Below, piece after piece: positions 51,665 through 61,092 of a stretch of DNA of 64,000 nucleotides (positions are counted from its first letter, which is position 1; every line of letters begins with the position of its first letter). The stretch is taken from positions 372,001-436,000 of the forward strand of contig WGME01000003.1 of assembly GCA_016125225.1 (NCBI GenBank), given 5' to 3'. The stretch comes from a bacterium (GTDB lineage: Bacteria > Planctomycetota > Planctomycetia > Planctomycetales > Planctomycetaceae). Below the pieces are notes generated by a model. The model worked only from the letters and a program-made list of their open reading frames with translations. It made no database searches and had not been told where the DNA came from. Made by a program: the position numbers and the translations under genes.

Positions 51665-53602
51665 ATGCAACGTTCCACCACATCGAGCCGCCAGCAAGCC
51701 GAACGCATTTCCGCCGAGTTGCGTGGTCGGGCCGTGGCTCGTAAAACGGATGAAGCCCCTGCCCCTAAGCGGCAACGCTCGGTCTGGATGCTGCTCGCGG
51801 AGTTCTGGCGTTTGCTGCGAGGGCAGCGTCACAACGTCATCGTTGCGCTGGTGCTGGGAACCATCGGCACTATTCTTGGACTCGTCCCCCCCGCCGCGAC
51901 CAAGTTCATCATCGACAATGTTCTGGGCGATCAACCGTTGCCCACCGCGTTGTCATCATGGTTAGGATCGTTTGGAGAATCGGCCTGGTTCACCGAGAAA
52001 TCGCAGCGGGGGAAGTTGCTGGCCGGCATTTTGATCGTGGTGCTATCGGTCGCGATGGGGAAAGCGATCCTATCGCTGTGGGGCCGCTGGATTGCCACGC
52101 GGGCCACCAAACGGCTGCAGCTTTCGGTGCGACGGCAGGCGTTTGAACATGCCGTGCGATTGCCGCTGCATCGCGTGCACGCCCTGAAATCGGGAGGAGC
52201 TGCCAGCCTGTTGCGGGAAGATGCGGGAAGTGTCGGCGAACTGATTTTCGGCCTGATTTTCAACCCCTGGCGTGCCATAGTGCAGCTGCTGGGGAGCTTG
52301 TGCGTGTTGGCCTGGGTTGATTGGACCTTGCTCGTTGGCGGCGTGGTATTACTGCCGATTGTTTATGTCACGCATCGCACCTGGATTGGTCGCATCCGAC
52401 CGTTGTATCGGGCCTCACGCAAAAGTCGGCAGCAACTCGACGGGCAAACCACCGAAACTTTCGGCGGCATGCGCGTGGTTCGGGCGTTTGGTCGGCAGCA
52501 GTCGGAAGCTGTTCGCTTTATTCGTTCTAACAATCTGGTGATTCGCCAGGAACTACAGGTCTGGTGGTCGTCGCGGCTGATTGAACTGCTCTGGGCGATG
52601 CTCATCCCGCTCGCCTCCATGGGCCTGCTGTGGTACGGCGGCACGCAGGTGATGGCGGGCCAACTCTCGCTCGGCGAATTGATGATGTTTCTCGTCTATC
52701 TGCTGATGTTGCTCGAACCCCTGGCGATTCTCGCCGAGAGTGCGGCCGCATTGCAGAACAGTCTCGCGGCACTGGATCGTGTCCTCGACCTGCTCGCCGA
52801 ACCGCGCGAACTCTCCACCGCTACATCGGCGGCTCAGTTTCTTGATCGGCAACTGATCCGCGGGGAGATCGATCTCGATCACGTGTCGTTTATCTATCCC
52901 GGGACGCAATCGAAGGTCATCGACGACGTCACGGTCTCGGTGGCGGCCGGTCAGACCGTCGCCCTGGTGGGCTCAAGCGGTGCTGGCAAAACCACGCTGT
53001 GCAATCTGATCGCCCGCTTCTATGACCCGACCTCGGGTTCGATTCGGCTCGATGGTGTTGATCTGCGGGAATATGACGTCGAAAGTTTCCGACGATTGCT
53101 CGGCATCGTAGAACAGGATGTCTTTCTGTTCGATGGCACGATCGCCGAGAACATCGCCTTTGGTCGACCCTCGGCGACGGATTCCGAACTGGTCGAAGCG
53201 GCTGCTTTGGCTCATGCGGCAGAATTCATTGACCGCCTGCCGTTAGGTTATGACACGTTGATCGGCGAACGGGGCGTGAAACTCAGCGGCGGACAACGTC
53301 AGCGGCTCGCCATTGCACGGGCGATTCTCGCCGACCCGAAAATTCTCATTCTCGATGAAGCCACGAGCAATCTCGATACCGAGAGTGAGCAGTACATCCA
53401 GCAGGGATTAGCCCACCTGATGACGAACCGAACGAGTTTCATCATCGCCCATCGGCTCAGCACCATTCGCCATGCCGATCTGATTCTGGTCATGGACGCG
53501 GGGCGTGTGATCGAAGCGGGCAGCCATGCGGAACTGCTCGGTCAACCTTCGCGGTATCGCGATATGGTAGAACGGCAATCCCACAGTGTCGAAACGTGGT
53601 GA
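51665..53602 (+). CDS. ABC exporter, fused membrane and ATPase domains (MsbA-like)
   Basis: 645 residues. The first about 45 residues are basic and cytoplasmic. Six membrane helices follow (about 50-345). The nucleotide-binding domain has Walker A GSSGAGKTT (about 438), the Q-loop IVEQDVFLFDGTI, signature LSGGQRQR (about 540), Walker B ILILDEATSN and H-loop IIAHRL. This half-transporter dimerises and exports lipids, glycolipids or drugs; MsbA-like lipid flipping is the most common role. No adjacent lipid A gene confirms it. The T-T instead of S-T in Walker A is tolerated. The start has no visible Shine-Dalgarno because of the heptamer repeat. Confidence 0.93.
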   Translation: MQRSTTSSRQQAERISAELRGRAVARKTDEAPAPKRQRSVWMLLAEFWRLLRGQRHNVIVALVLGTIGTILGLVPPAATKFIIDNVLGDQPLPTALSSWLGSFGESAWFTEKSQRGKLLAGILIVVLSVAMGKAILSLWGRWIATRATKRLQLSVRRQAFEHAVRLPLHRVHALKSGGAASLLREDAGSVGELIFGLIFNPWRAIVQLLGSLCVLAWVDWTLLVGGVVLLPIVYVTHRTWIGRIRPLYRASRKSRQQLDGQTTETFGGMRVVRAFGRQQSEAVRFIRSNNLVIRQELQVWWSSRLIELLWAMLIPLASMGLLWYGGTQVMAGQLSLGELMMFLVYLLMLLEPLAILAESAAALQNSLAALDRVLDLLAEPRELSTATSAAQFLDRQLIRGEIDLDHVSFIYPGTQSKVIDDVTVSVAAGQTVALVGSSGAGKTTLCNLIARFYDPTSGSIRLDGVDLREYDVESFRRLLGIVEQDVFLFDGTIAENIAFGRPSATDSELVEAAALAHAAEFIDRLPLGYDTLIGERGVKLSGGQRQRLAIARAILADPKILILDEATSNLDTESEQYIQQGLAHLMTNRTSFIIAHRLSTIRHADLILVMDAGRVIEAGSHAELLGQPSRYRDMVERQSHSVETW

Positions 53603-53630
53603 TCTCGAAAGCCGTGTGATCCAGGCGTGA

Positions 53631-54581
53631 TCAGGGTTTAACCGGGCTGACGAAATCCTTCGGCTTGACCGCCAGCACCGAGCAATGGGCATGCGGCAGC
53701 ACTCGCTCGGCAGTGTTCCCCAGCAAAAGTCCCGAGAAGCCGCTGCGGCCATGCGTCCCAATCACGAGGACATCGATTTCCTTGTCATCGATGAATTGCG
53801 GAATGACCGCATCGGGCGTGCCTTCCACAATCTCGACTTTCACCCCTTGTTCGACCGTGCGATAGTCGGTCTGGGCGAGTTGCTCCTGCAGGTTCGCCAT
53901 GGCCTCTTCGTGCAGCTTCTTGCGGTAGGCTTTGACTTCGGTTTCCGAAACCCCCGCCGTCTGCAAGTAAGATTCGAAGGCAAATTCCAGGGCGTGCACC
54001 AGATAGAGTTTCGCCTTCAAAGCCTTGGCAACAGCCACACCCGCATGGAGGGCGGAGGATGCCACGTCGCTGAAATCGCTGGCCACCAGCACTTCGCGGA
54101 CTTCCCGAAGTTCTTCAGGCTTCACCACCCACACAGGGACCGGACAGATGCGGAGCAGCTTGTGGCAGGTGCTGCCAAACAATGCCCGAGCCGCGGAATT
54201 TCGCTTCCGATTGCCGACGATCACCAGATCGTGTTCTCCACGAATGGCTTGTCGGGCCAGTTGTTCCGAGGGCTTACCAAAGTAAATTTTCTTGTCGACA
54301 TACAGACCACGGGCCTGCAAAGTTCCCGCCAGCTTCTCCAGCTCAGCGGCCGCATAGTCTTCCACCGTCTGATTCAGGTTCTGGGTATCGACTTCAATCA
54401 GATGATGAGCCTGCTCCGAGATATCGAGACAGGCACACAACGTGAGCTTGGCCCCCTGCAGTTCGGCGATTTCCACGGCCTGACGCAAAGCCGCATCGGA
54501 AGCGGCTTCCAGCGAATCCGACGTCAGCCGGTCGCCATGGTGCAAATCGAGACCCACCAGAATGTTCTGAAAACGCGCCAT
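53631..54581 (-). CDS. universal stress protein with two UspA domains
   Basis: 316 residues made of two tandem Usp folds. The first (about 1-155) starts ILVGLDLHHGDR and ends VIVGNRKRNSAARALFGST with LRICPVPVWVVKPE. The second (about 158-316) has VLVASDFSDVASSAL and VIGTHGRSGFSGLLLGNTAERVL, followed by CSVLAVKP. The G-x2-G-x9-G-S/T nucleotide-binding pattern is clear in the second domain, which predicts ATP binding there. It is likely a stress or low-oxygen response protein; regulation is not visible. The ABC exporter gene ends 29 bases away, convergent. Confidence 0.93.
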   Translation of the reverse strand: MARFQNILVGLDLHHGDRLTSDSLEAASDAALRQAVEIAELQGAKLTLCACLDISEQAHHLIEVDTQNLNQTVEDYAAAELEKLAGTLQARGLYVDKKIYFGKPSEQLARQAIRGEHDLVIVGNRKRNSAARALFGSTCHKLLRICPVPVWVVKPEELREVREVLVASDFSDVASSALHAGVAVAKALKAKLYLVHALEFAFESYLQTAGVSETEVKAYRKKLHEEAMANLQEQLAQTDYRTVEQGVKVEIVEGTPDAVIPQFIDDKEIDVLVIGTHGRSGFSGLLLGNTAERVLPHAHCSVLAVKPKDFVSPVKP

Positions 54582-54684
54582 GCTGTCACCTGCGGAGTTC
54601 TAACCGTTAACCATGCGTCCTAAGACTGCCGATCACAAGATCTGACTTTAGTTTAGCCCATACGGCAGGAAGACGTCTATCTTC

Positions 54685-55878
54685 TTACGGCGGATCACAG
54701 CATCTCACGGAGAATTCCTCGGCAATCGCATCGGCCAGGTGCAACAGGTCCTCTGCCGAGTGTGCCAACGATAACGATATCCGCAATCGTGACGTTCCGG
54801 TTGGCACGGTGGGAGGGCGGATCGCTCCCACCAGATAGCCTCGCTTCTCCAGTCTCGCCGCGAGGTCGACCGCCCGGTCCGGAGTTCCGACCACAATCGG
54901 TACAATCGGTCCGCAGGAATTTTCCAGAGGGACAATGCCCCGCTCTGCGAGGGCTGAGCGGAACAGAGTGCACAATCGGTGCAACTGGGGGAGACGCTCG
55001 GGCTCGGTTTGCAGAATCGTCACGGACTGTGCCGCAGCCGCACACACTCCAGGGGGCAACGCGGTCGAGAACATTTGGGTTCGCGCGGAATTCCAAAGCA
55101 CCTCGATTAGCTCCACAGATCCAGCGACAAACCCGCCCAAAGAGCCAAGGGCTTTGCTCAAGGTGCCAACTTTCACCGCGACGCGATCCTCGACTCCCAG
55201 GTGCTCACATCCGCCGCGCCCCGTCGCTCCCCAAACTCCCGTGGCATGAGCCTCATCCACCATTAGATGCGCGTCGTACTGTTCGGCCAGATCACACAGT
55301 TTCGTTAACGGAGCCAGATCGCCATCCATGCTGAAAACGGTGTCGGTCACAATCCAGCGGCGACGGTAGTTCGCACTCTTACTGAGTTGATCCCTGAGTC
55401 GATCGAGTTCCTGATGCCGGTAAACCCGAAACGCCGCCCCGCTGAGTCGGCAGCCATCGACTAAGCTGGCATGATTGAAACGATCACAGAAAATCACATC
55501 GTCTGGCCCAATCAAGGCAGCCAGGGTTCCAATGTTGGCAGCCATGCCTGTCGGAAAGAGAATCGCGGCCTCGCCGGCTTCGAAGTGGGCTAGTGTCTCT
55601 TCCAGTCGTTGATGCCAAGGGGTTCGCCCACAGACCAGTGCCGACCCTTGCGCTCCGGTGCCACTCTCGGTGGTGGCAGCTTGTGCGGCGGCCATCACCT
55701 GAGGATGATGCGCCAGGGCCAGATAATCGTTCCCTGCAAAGTTGCGAACCCGTTGTCCGTCAACCAGACACCAGCCATCCGGCAGTGGAGAGAAAACGCG
55801 TCGTCGGCGGCGTAACTGCCCCTGTTCCCACTCGGCGAGTTGATCGGCCAGCCACGGCAAGTGTGCCTGATTGCTCAT
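54685..55878 (-). CDS. bioF: 8-amino-7-oxononanoate synthase (biotin synthesis)
   Basis: 397 residues from the ATG at 55878; a TTG at 55896 overlaps the previous stop. A PLP enzyme of the alpha-oxoamine synthase family: NFAGNDYLALAHHP at the start, FCDRFNHASLVDG, LMVDEAHATGVWGATG (Asp/His contacts to PLP) and GTLSKALGSLGGF with the Schiff-base Lys. It condenses pimeloyl-ACP/CoA with alanine. KBL and other family members share this layout, but length and motifs fit BioF best. No bioA/bioD/bioB lie next to it; a class IV aminotransferase is 1.4 kb away on the other strand. Confidence 0.85.
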   Translation of the reverse strand: MSNQAHLPWLADQLAEWEQGQLRRRRRVFSPLPDGWCLVDGQRVRNFAGNDYLALAHHPQVMAAAQAATTESGTGAQGSALVCGRTPWHQRLEETLAHFEAGEAAILFPTGMAANIGTLAALIGPDDVIFCDRFNHASLVDGCRLSGAAFRVYRHQELDRLRDQLSKSANYRRRWIVTDTVFSMDGDLAPLTKLCDLAEQYDAHLMVDEAHATGVWGATGRGGCEHLGVEDRVAVKVGTLSKALGSLGGFVAGSVELIEVLWNSARTQMFSTALPPGVCAAAAQSVTILQTEPERLPQLHRLCTLFRSALAERGIVPLENSCGPIVPIVVGTPDRAVDLAARLEKRGYLVGAIRPPTVPTGTSRLRISLSLAHSAEDLLHLADAIAEEFSVRCCDPP

Positions 55879-55892
55879 GATCGTTGGGGCGA

Positions 55893-57083
55893 TCAATGAT
55901 CGCTGCCATTTTCACCTTCAAAGATGGCAATGCTCGCGGTAAAGCCGTGAATGTAATTCTGCCCGCTCACGGGACCGAATTCGCCATTTGCGAACATCCC
56001 GGCCAGGGGTGTGGGGCCCAGCAATTGTTGAATGGTCGCCGCGTCGTGATGGTTGACCGGAAACATCCGGGTCCCTCTTCCGTTACAGCTGAACAGCAGA
56101 CTTCCCACTAAACTCGCCGAAACATTGTCACGTAGTCCCTGCAGCAACTGACGCAAATCGGCGTCGGCGGAGTCGGCGTCGCGGACATGGAATTGTACGG
56201 TTTGTCCGGTCCGCAGTTGATGGCCCACAGCGATGGCTCCTGAGCTGCGATCGGCCCCTAAGACATTCGCAACCAGGAAATCTCCCTGGCCGTATTTGTC
56301 GCGGTATTCGGACATCGCCACGCCGAGATGCAGTCCCTGCTCCAGGAGTTGCCGGTCAGCCGCTGAGGCCGCCTCGTAAACTTCCTGCGCTCGTTGCAGG
56401 GCGGGCTTACCCCCCAGTTCCAAGGCGACATTGCGTTCTGCCTTGGTAATCACATACGGATTTCCGAGCGGACGGCAGCCTTGAGAAACCACTGTGCGAA
56501 TCGGGGGACCGTCGAGAATCGCGACGCCAATGGCCCCTTCCTGGTACATCGATCGCCCGAAAAAGAGACGATTTTCCCCTGCGACCGAAGCGCCACTGGC
56601 CATGCCCCCAATGATCGGCACTCCCGGGCAATCGTCGCCAAATCGTTCCAGCAAAGCGGGAGGAGCCGAAGAATAGGGTTCCGCGATGAGCAGAATGGCC
56701 CGCATGCGGTCAACGAGGTCGACCAGTTCTTCCGGGATCCCCGTGCTGATCACGCCATCCGGAGTTCGTTCAAATTCAATCGTAAAGGGGACGAATTCGC
56801 TCTGCGGGCGGACGGCCGACCAGATCGAGACCACGGGGCCTTGTTCGATTTCGCGTTCCCCGCCGACGACAGCTTCGGCTGTGGCCCCCAAGAGCACCTT
56901 GCTGGGCAGTTCCGCTTGAATCCAGGCCGCGATCTCCGGAAATGCCCGCCGATGATCGTGACTGATGAAGACCAAGGTCAGGTCGGCTTCCGCCGCACCG
57001 AGTTGTTCTTTAACCTGCCGCATTGTCGCAGCCACGGCATCAGCGGCATCGACCTCCTGAGACATGGCAGCCGCACACTTCAT
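55893..57083 (-). CDS. FIST domain sensory protein
   Basis: 396 residues from the ATG at 57083 (TTG at 57089 also in frame), with AAAGG upstream. FIST_N spans about 25-210: ADLTLVFISHDHRR, ELPSKVLLGATAEAVVGG, VPIIGGMASGASVAG. FIST_C spans about 215-390: CRPLGNPYVITKAERNVALELGG, GAIAVGHQLRTGQTVQFHVRD, SLLFSCNGRGTRMF and GMFANGEFGPVSG. FIST domains are proposed to bind small ligands such as amino acids. Here the gene has no attached output domain and ends 14 bases before bioF, an uncommon pairing that suggests a link to amino-acid or biotin metabolism (inference). Confidence 0.9.
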   Translation of the reverse strand: MKCAAAMSQEVDAADAVAATMRQVKEQLGAAEADLTLVFISHDHRRAFPEIAAWIQAELPSKVLLGATAEAVVGGEREIEQGPVVSIWSAVRPQSEFVPFTIEFERTPDGVISTGIPEELVDLVDRMRAILLIAEPYSSAPPALLERFGDDCPGVPIIGGMASGASVAGENRLFFGRSMYQEGAIGVAILDGPPIRTVVSQGCRPLGNPYVITKAERNVALELGGKPALQRAQEVYEAASAADRQLLEQGLHLGVAMSEYRDKYGQGDFLVANVLGADRSSGAIAVGHQLRTGQTVQFHVRDADSADADLRQLLQGLRDNVSASLVGSLLFSCNGRGTRMFPVNHHDAATIQQLLGPTPLAGMFANGEFGPVSGQNYIHGFTASIAIFEGENGSDH

Positions 57084-57241
57084 ATCCAAACCTTTCCCTG
57101 GTCAAGTCCCGGCATCGAGATGTCCTGAATTCCAGCGTGTCGCCTGTCAGTCCTTCAGTAGCCTCGAATTTTCCCAGCGCGTATCAGACAATCGTGAGCA
57201 GAAGAAATGAGGCTAATGCAATTTGCAGCGAAGGACAACCG

Positions 57242-58177
57242 GTGGGCGGTGTGGCGTATCTTTCAGGTGCCTGGGTTCCCGCGGAAACCGCAGCCTTGCC
57301 GGTCACCGATTTGGGCGTGGTCGGCGGGATCGCGGTCGCGGAAATGCTCCGCACGTTTCGTCACCAGGCATTCCGGGTCACGGAACATCTGCAGCGATTG
57401 GAAACATCAATGGCTCTGACAGGACTGCCCCCACGCGAATCCCTGTCGGAAATTCAGTCAATTTTGCTGCGTGTTGTGGAGACCAACACCGCCACGATTG
57501 CCGCCGATGATGACTTGGGGGTGATTGTGTTCGTGACAGGGGGGGCCAATCCGACCTATGTCGGGCGAGCATCTGCCCAGAAACAGGGCTGCACCGTCGG
57601 AGTACACACCTTTCCATTACACTTCGAGAACTGGGCGGCGGCTTATGAAACCGGGGTGCGGCTGGCGTTGTCACCGATTCCCACTGTGCCGTCGATGATT
57701 GTCGATCGGCGCATTAAAGCACGCAGCCGGCTACCCTGGCATCTTGCCGATCGGGCCACAAGAGCCATCGATCCACAGGCGATTGCCTTGCTTGCCGATG
57801 AGGCTGGAATGGTCACCGAAACTGCTGCCGCCAATCTGTGCATGGTTCGCGGAAGCGTTGTGAGTTCCCCACCGATCGGCACCGCACTAGAAGGCGTGAG
57901 TCTGCAAGTGGTCCTCGAATTCGCGAGAGAACTGGGCTATACCATCCAGCGGCGTCCCATCCCTGCAGACGAACTGAGTGAAGCCGACGAGTTGTGGCTG
58001 ACCACAACTCCATCCTGTCTGTTGCCGGTCTGCTGGTGGCAAGGAAACCCCATTGGGACAGGACGTCCCGGACCCATCTTTCGTCAAATCATCGATTTAT
58101 GGAGCCAACGCGTGCAGCTCGACATTATGGGGCAGGCACGGTCAATCGCTGCCTTCCCGCGAGGTGAAAGACCGTGA
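57242..58177 (+). CDS. class IV aminotransferase / 4-amino-4-deoxychorismate lyase-like
   Basis: 311 residues from a GTG at 57242, six bases after AAGGA; this gives the usual start of the fold, YLSGAWVPAETAALPVTDLG. An upstream frame to 57023 overlaps the divergent FIST gene. Family signatures include GIAVAEMLRTFRHQAFRV, SRLPWHLADR (PLP Lys region differs from the usual IKS/TxxY), EAGMVTETAAANLCMV and a C-terminal LWLTTTPSCLLPV. Candidates are PabC, branched-chain or D-amino-acid aminotransferase. In the segment RRIKARSRLPW a Lys is present where the PLP Lys is expected. Its stop overlaps the cls start. Confidence 0.8.
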   Translation: MGGVAYLSGAWVPAETAALPVTDLGVVGGIAVAEMLRTFRHQAFRVTEHLQRLETSMALTGLPPRESLSEIQSILLRVVETNTATIAADDDLGVIVFVTGGANPTYVGRASAQKQGCTVGVHTFPLHFENWAAAYETGVRLALSPIPTVPSMIVDRRIKARSRLPWHLADRATRAIDPQAIALLADEAGMVTETAAANLCMVRGSVVSSPPIGTALEGVSLQVVLEFARELGYTIQRRPIPADELSEADELWLTTTPSCLLPVCWWQGNPIGTGRPGPIFRQIIDLWSQRVQLDIMGQARSIAAFPRGERP

Positions 58178-59634
58178 GCTGGCCCATCTTCGAACACATG
58201 GGGGCGGAAGTCGTCGTGGGACTTTCGACCTTTCTTGGCTACCTTTTCACCCTGCTGCTCGTCCCGTGGGTGCTGCTCACTAAGAAGCGGTGGCCCGCTT
58301 CGACTGTGGCCTGGCTCATGGCGATTGTCACGCTGCCGGTGATCGGTGGCGTGCTGTACCTGCTGTTCGGCATCGATCGCTTAAAGAAGCGTGTCAGCCA
58401 GCATCGGTCTCGACGTGAGACGATGCATCGTTTACGCCCTGTCCAAGGCTGGTCGGGCTGGCATACTCACGAAGGGTTTCACGATTCGTTGCTGCGGTTA
58501 GTCCGCGTGGCCAAGGTTGTCTGCGAAACCACGCCGACTTTTGGCAACGCGTTTCAACTGTATCACGAAACGTCGGTGGCTTTTGCAGAAATCCGCACAG
58601 CCCTGGAAGCGGCAGAGCAGTCCATTCATCTAGAGTATTACATCTGGCAACCCGATCGTCTCGGCACTGAACTGCGAGACCTGCTCATTAAGAAAGCCCA
58701 GCAGGGCATCGCCGTTCGCTTTCTGTACGATTCCGTAGGATCACTGCGACTCACACGAGCTTTTCTGGCGCCTATGCGTGAAGCCGGGATCGAAGTCTCC
58801 GCGTTTTCCCCGGGAAGAACCTGGCGGGATCGCTGGTCATTCAATTTTCGAAATCATCGCAAGATCATTGTGATCGATGGCAAAATCGGCTTCACCGGCG
58901 GCATGAATGTCGGCGACGAGTATCTCGGTCTCAGCGAACACTTCGGTTACTGGCGCGATACTCATCTGCGGATGGAAGGCCCCGCCGTGCTGCAGTTGCA
59001 GCATGTGTTTGTGACCGACTGGTACTCCGCCACCGGAGAAGAACTGACCGACGATATTCTCTTTCCCGCGCCGGTCGATGCGGGAACGATCGTGGCACAG
59101 GTCGTCAGTGGCGGCCCCGATTGCGAACCCAGCGTGTTTCATTCGCTGATGTTTTCCGCGATCGGGGAAGCGAAGCACACCGTCACGCTGGAAACATCCT
59201 ACTTCGTCCCCACGCCGAGTTTGTGTGCAGCTTTGATTTCCGCCGCACAAAGCGGGGTCCGCACCCGCGTGATGGTGTCGGGCCCCGTCACCTATTGGAC
59301 CACCTACCACGCCTGCCGTTCTTTTTACGATGAACTGTTGCAGGCAGGTGTCGAGATTTATGAGTATCGGCGTGGTCAGTTGCACTCCAAGACGCTCACC
59401 ATCGACGGACATTGGTCTCTCGTCGGAACTCCCAACTTCGATCCACGCAGTGTGTATCTGAACTTCGAAGTGGCCGTGGCGATTTACGATCAGGGGGTCG
59501 CCGTGCAACTGGAAGAGCAATTCGATACCGACATTAACGATACGGTGCGCATCGATCCTGCGGAATGGGTTCAGCGATCGATGTGGGAGCAACTGAAAGA
59601 GAATTCCTGCCGGATGTTTGTGCCCGTCCTGTAA
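58174..59634 (+). CDS. cls: cardiolipin synthase (phospholipase D superfamily)
   Basis: 486 residues from a GTG at 58174 that overlaps the previous stop (GTGA), with GAGGTGAAAG just upstream. Two N-terminal membrane helices (VGLSTFLGYLFTLLLVPWVLL, VAWLMAIVTLPVIGGVLYLLF) are followed by two PLD domains. The HKD motifs are NHRKIIVIDGKIGFTGG (about 228) and LHSKTLTIDGHWSLVG (about 406). It joins two phosphatidylglycerols (or PG and another lipid) into cardiolipin at the membrane. Length and layout match bacterial ClsA. Coupling to a class IV aminotransferase has no obvious metabolic sense. Confidence 0.95.
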   Translation: MSWPIFEHMGAEVVVGLSTFLGYLFTLLLVPWVLLTKKRWPASTVAWLMAIVTLPVIGGVLYLLFGIDRLKKRVSQHRSRRETMHRLRPVQGWSGWHTHEGFHDSLLRLVRVAKVVCETTPTFGNAFQLYHETSVAFAEIRTALEAAEQSIHLEYYIWQPDRLGTELRDLLIKKAQQGIAVRFLYDSVGSLRLTRAFLAPMREAGIEVSAFSPGRTWRDRWSFNFRNHRKIIVIDGKIGFTGGMNVGDEYLGLSEHFGYWRDTHLRMEGPAVLQLQHVFVTDWYSATGEELTDDILFPAPVDAGTIVAQVVSGGPDCEPSVFHSLMFSAIGEAKHTVTLETSYFVPTPSLCAALISAAQSGVRTRVMVSGPVTYWTTYHACRSFYDELLQAGVEIYEYRRGQLHSKTLTIDGHWSLVGTPNFDPRSVYLNFEVAVAIYDQGVAVQLEEQFDTDINDTVRIDPAEWVQRSMWEQLKENSCRMFVPVL

Positions 59635-59659
59635 AAGGAAACAGTCCGACAAACGAAAA

Positions 59660-59691
59660 CAGCCCGAGGACAGAAATCCTCGGGCTGCAGG
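59660..59691. terminator. bidirectional terminator after cls and repeat-protein genes
   Basis: CAGCCCGAGGA and TCCTCGGGCTG form an 11-base perfect stem with a six-base loop. On the plus strand CAGGTTTTG follows; on the minus strand TTTTCGTTTG follows. It separates the convergent stops at 59634 and 59716. Confidence 0.9.
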
Positions 59692-59715
59692 TTTTGTCAT
59701 GTGCTGACGAGGCGA

Positions 59716-61092
59716 TTACTGATTACAGGTCGCACACGGAGCAGCGGCTGTCGCCGGGGCGGCACAGGTCGGGTCAGCGGCAGGGCAGCAGACTTCGACC
59801 GGCACTTGGCGGCAGACGGTGCGGGGCACGCAGCGAACCTTGGTTTCGCACACTTGACGGGGCACGCACTTGGTGCGGCACACCATCCGGGTCTCACACA
59901 CTTGACGGCAGGTGGTGTAAGGCACCTTGCGGGTGCGAACTTCGGTGGTCATCGTGCAGGTGGTGTAGGGCACCTTCTTGGTGATGGTTTCGCAAGTCCA
60001 CGAGCAGGTGGTGTAAGGCACCTTCTTCGTGATGCATTCTTCGATCCAGGTGCAAGTGGTATACGGCACCTTCTTGGTGATGGTTTCGCAAGTCCAGGTG
60101 CAGGTGGTGTAGGGCACCTTCTTGGTGCAGGTCTGTTGTTCGTAACGGCAAGTGGTGTAGGGCACGTTCTTGGTGACCGAGTACGGCACCTTGCGGCAAA
60201 CCGTGTAAGGCACCTGACATTGACGCACTTCCTGCTCCATGCGGGTGCAGCAAACCGTCCGCATTTCAACTCGCGGGCACCATCGCTTGCAGCACACGGT
60301 CCGCATGGTTTGTTCGCACACTTGACGGCAGCAGCCCGGCTTGTAGACGCAGCAGCAGGTGCAGGGGTCCCATTCCCATGTGCCCGGGTCCTGGACGCAA
60401 CGGGTCACGATCGGGCCAGGAACTTGCTTGCTTTCGGTCACCCAGTCGCCGGTGCAGACTTCCACTTGCTTCGATTCGGTGACCGGCTTGCAGACCGTGT
60501 AGCACACGTTCTTGTAGCAGGTTTCAGTTTCCGTGCGGTACTGCGTGCAGCAGACCTGGCGGTAGCAGGTTTCATAGATCGGCTTGCAGACGGTGTAGCA
60601 CACATCTTTATAGCAGGTGTTGTAGCAGGGCTTACGAACCGTGCAGCAGACGTCGCGATAGCAGGTCTGGTAGCAGGGTTTGCGGACCTTGCAGACCACA
60701 TCGCGGTAGCAGGTCTGGAAGCAGGGCTTACGGACCGTGCAGCAGACGTCGCGATAGCAGGTCTGGTAGCAGGGCTTGCAAGCAGTGTAGCACTCATCGC
60801 GCCAGCAGGTTTCGGTGATGTTGCGAGTGCAGGTCACGGGGACCTGTTCCACGCATTGATCATAAACCGTCCGTGTGCAGGTATAGGTTTGGGGCTCCCA
60901 AACGGTTTCCTGTACGGTTTTATAACAGGTGGTGTTGCAGGCCTTGGCAGCGCAATAGTCGCCGCATGGGGCACAGGCCTTTTTCGAAAGGCTAAACCAT
61001 TTGCCAGCCCCACAGTAAGAGGCTTCGGCGGTGCTGCCGCTGAGGAGCGTCATCAAACTCCCCAGGACGACCATCCAGGATGCGTATCTCAT
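59716..61092 (-). CDS. secreted cysteine-rich protein with two sets of 16-residue repeats
   Basis: 458 residues from the ATG at 61092. The signal peptide is MRYASWMVVLGSLMTLLSG with cleavage near AEASYC. An N-terminal block (about 95-210) has seven copies of a 16-residue unit of the type TCYRDVCCTVRKPCYQ. After a linker with CTCCCVYKPGCCRQVC comes a C-terminal block (about 310-430) with six copies of ITKKVPYTTCTWTCET. Cysteine is present at about every fourth residue. Planctomycete cell-wall proteins with YTV-type motifs have similar VPYT segments and cysteine richness. It is likely an exported, disulfide-linked envelope protein (inference). Confidence 0.85.
   Translation of the reverse strand: MRYASWMVVLGSLMTLLSGSTAEASYCGAGKWFSLSKKACAPCGDYCAAKACNTTCYKTVQETVWEPQTYTCTRTVYDQCVEQVPVTCTRNITETCWRDECYTACKPCYQTCYRDVCCTVRKPCFQTCYRDVVCKVRKPCYQTCYRDVCCTVRKPCYNTCYKDVCYTVCKPIYETCYRQVCCTQYRTETETCYKNVCYTVCKPVTESKQVEVCTGDWVTESKQVPGPIVTRCVQDPGTWEWDPCTCCCVYKPGCCRQVCEQTMRTVCCKRWCPRVEMRTVCCTRMEQEVRQCQVPYTVCRKVPYSVTKNVPYTTCRYEQQTCTKKVPYTTCTWTCETITKKVPYTTCTWIEECITKKVPYTTCSWTCETITKKVPYTTCTMTTEVRTRKVPYTTCRQVCETRMVCRTKCVPRQVCETKVRCVPRTVCRQVPVEVCCPAADPTCAAPATAAAPCATCNQ

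Noticed and set aside
59890-60800. 48-bp tandem repeats considered as a CRISPR array or satellite
   Set aside because: There are no unique spacers between the repeats, the repeats are contiguous and in frame, and they encode the 16-residue units of the protein.
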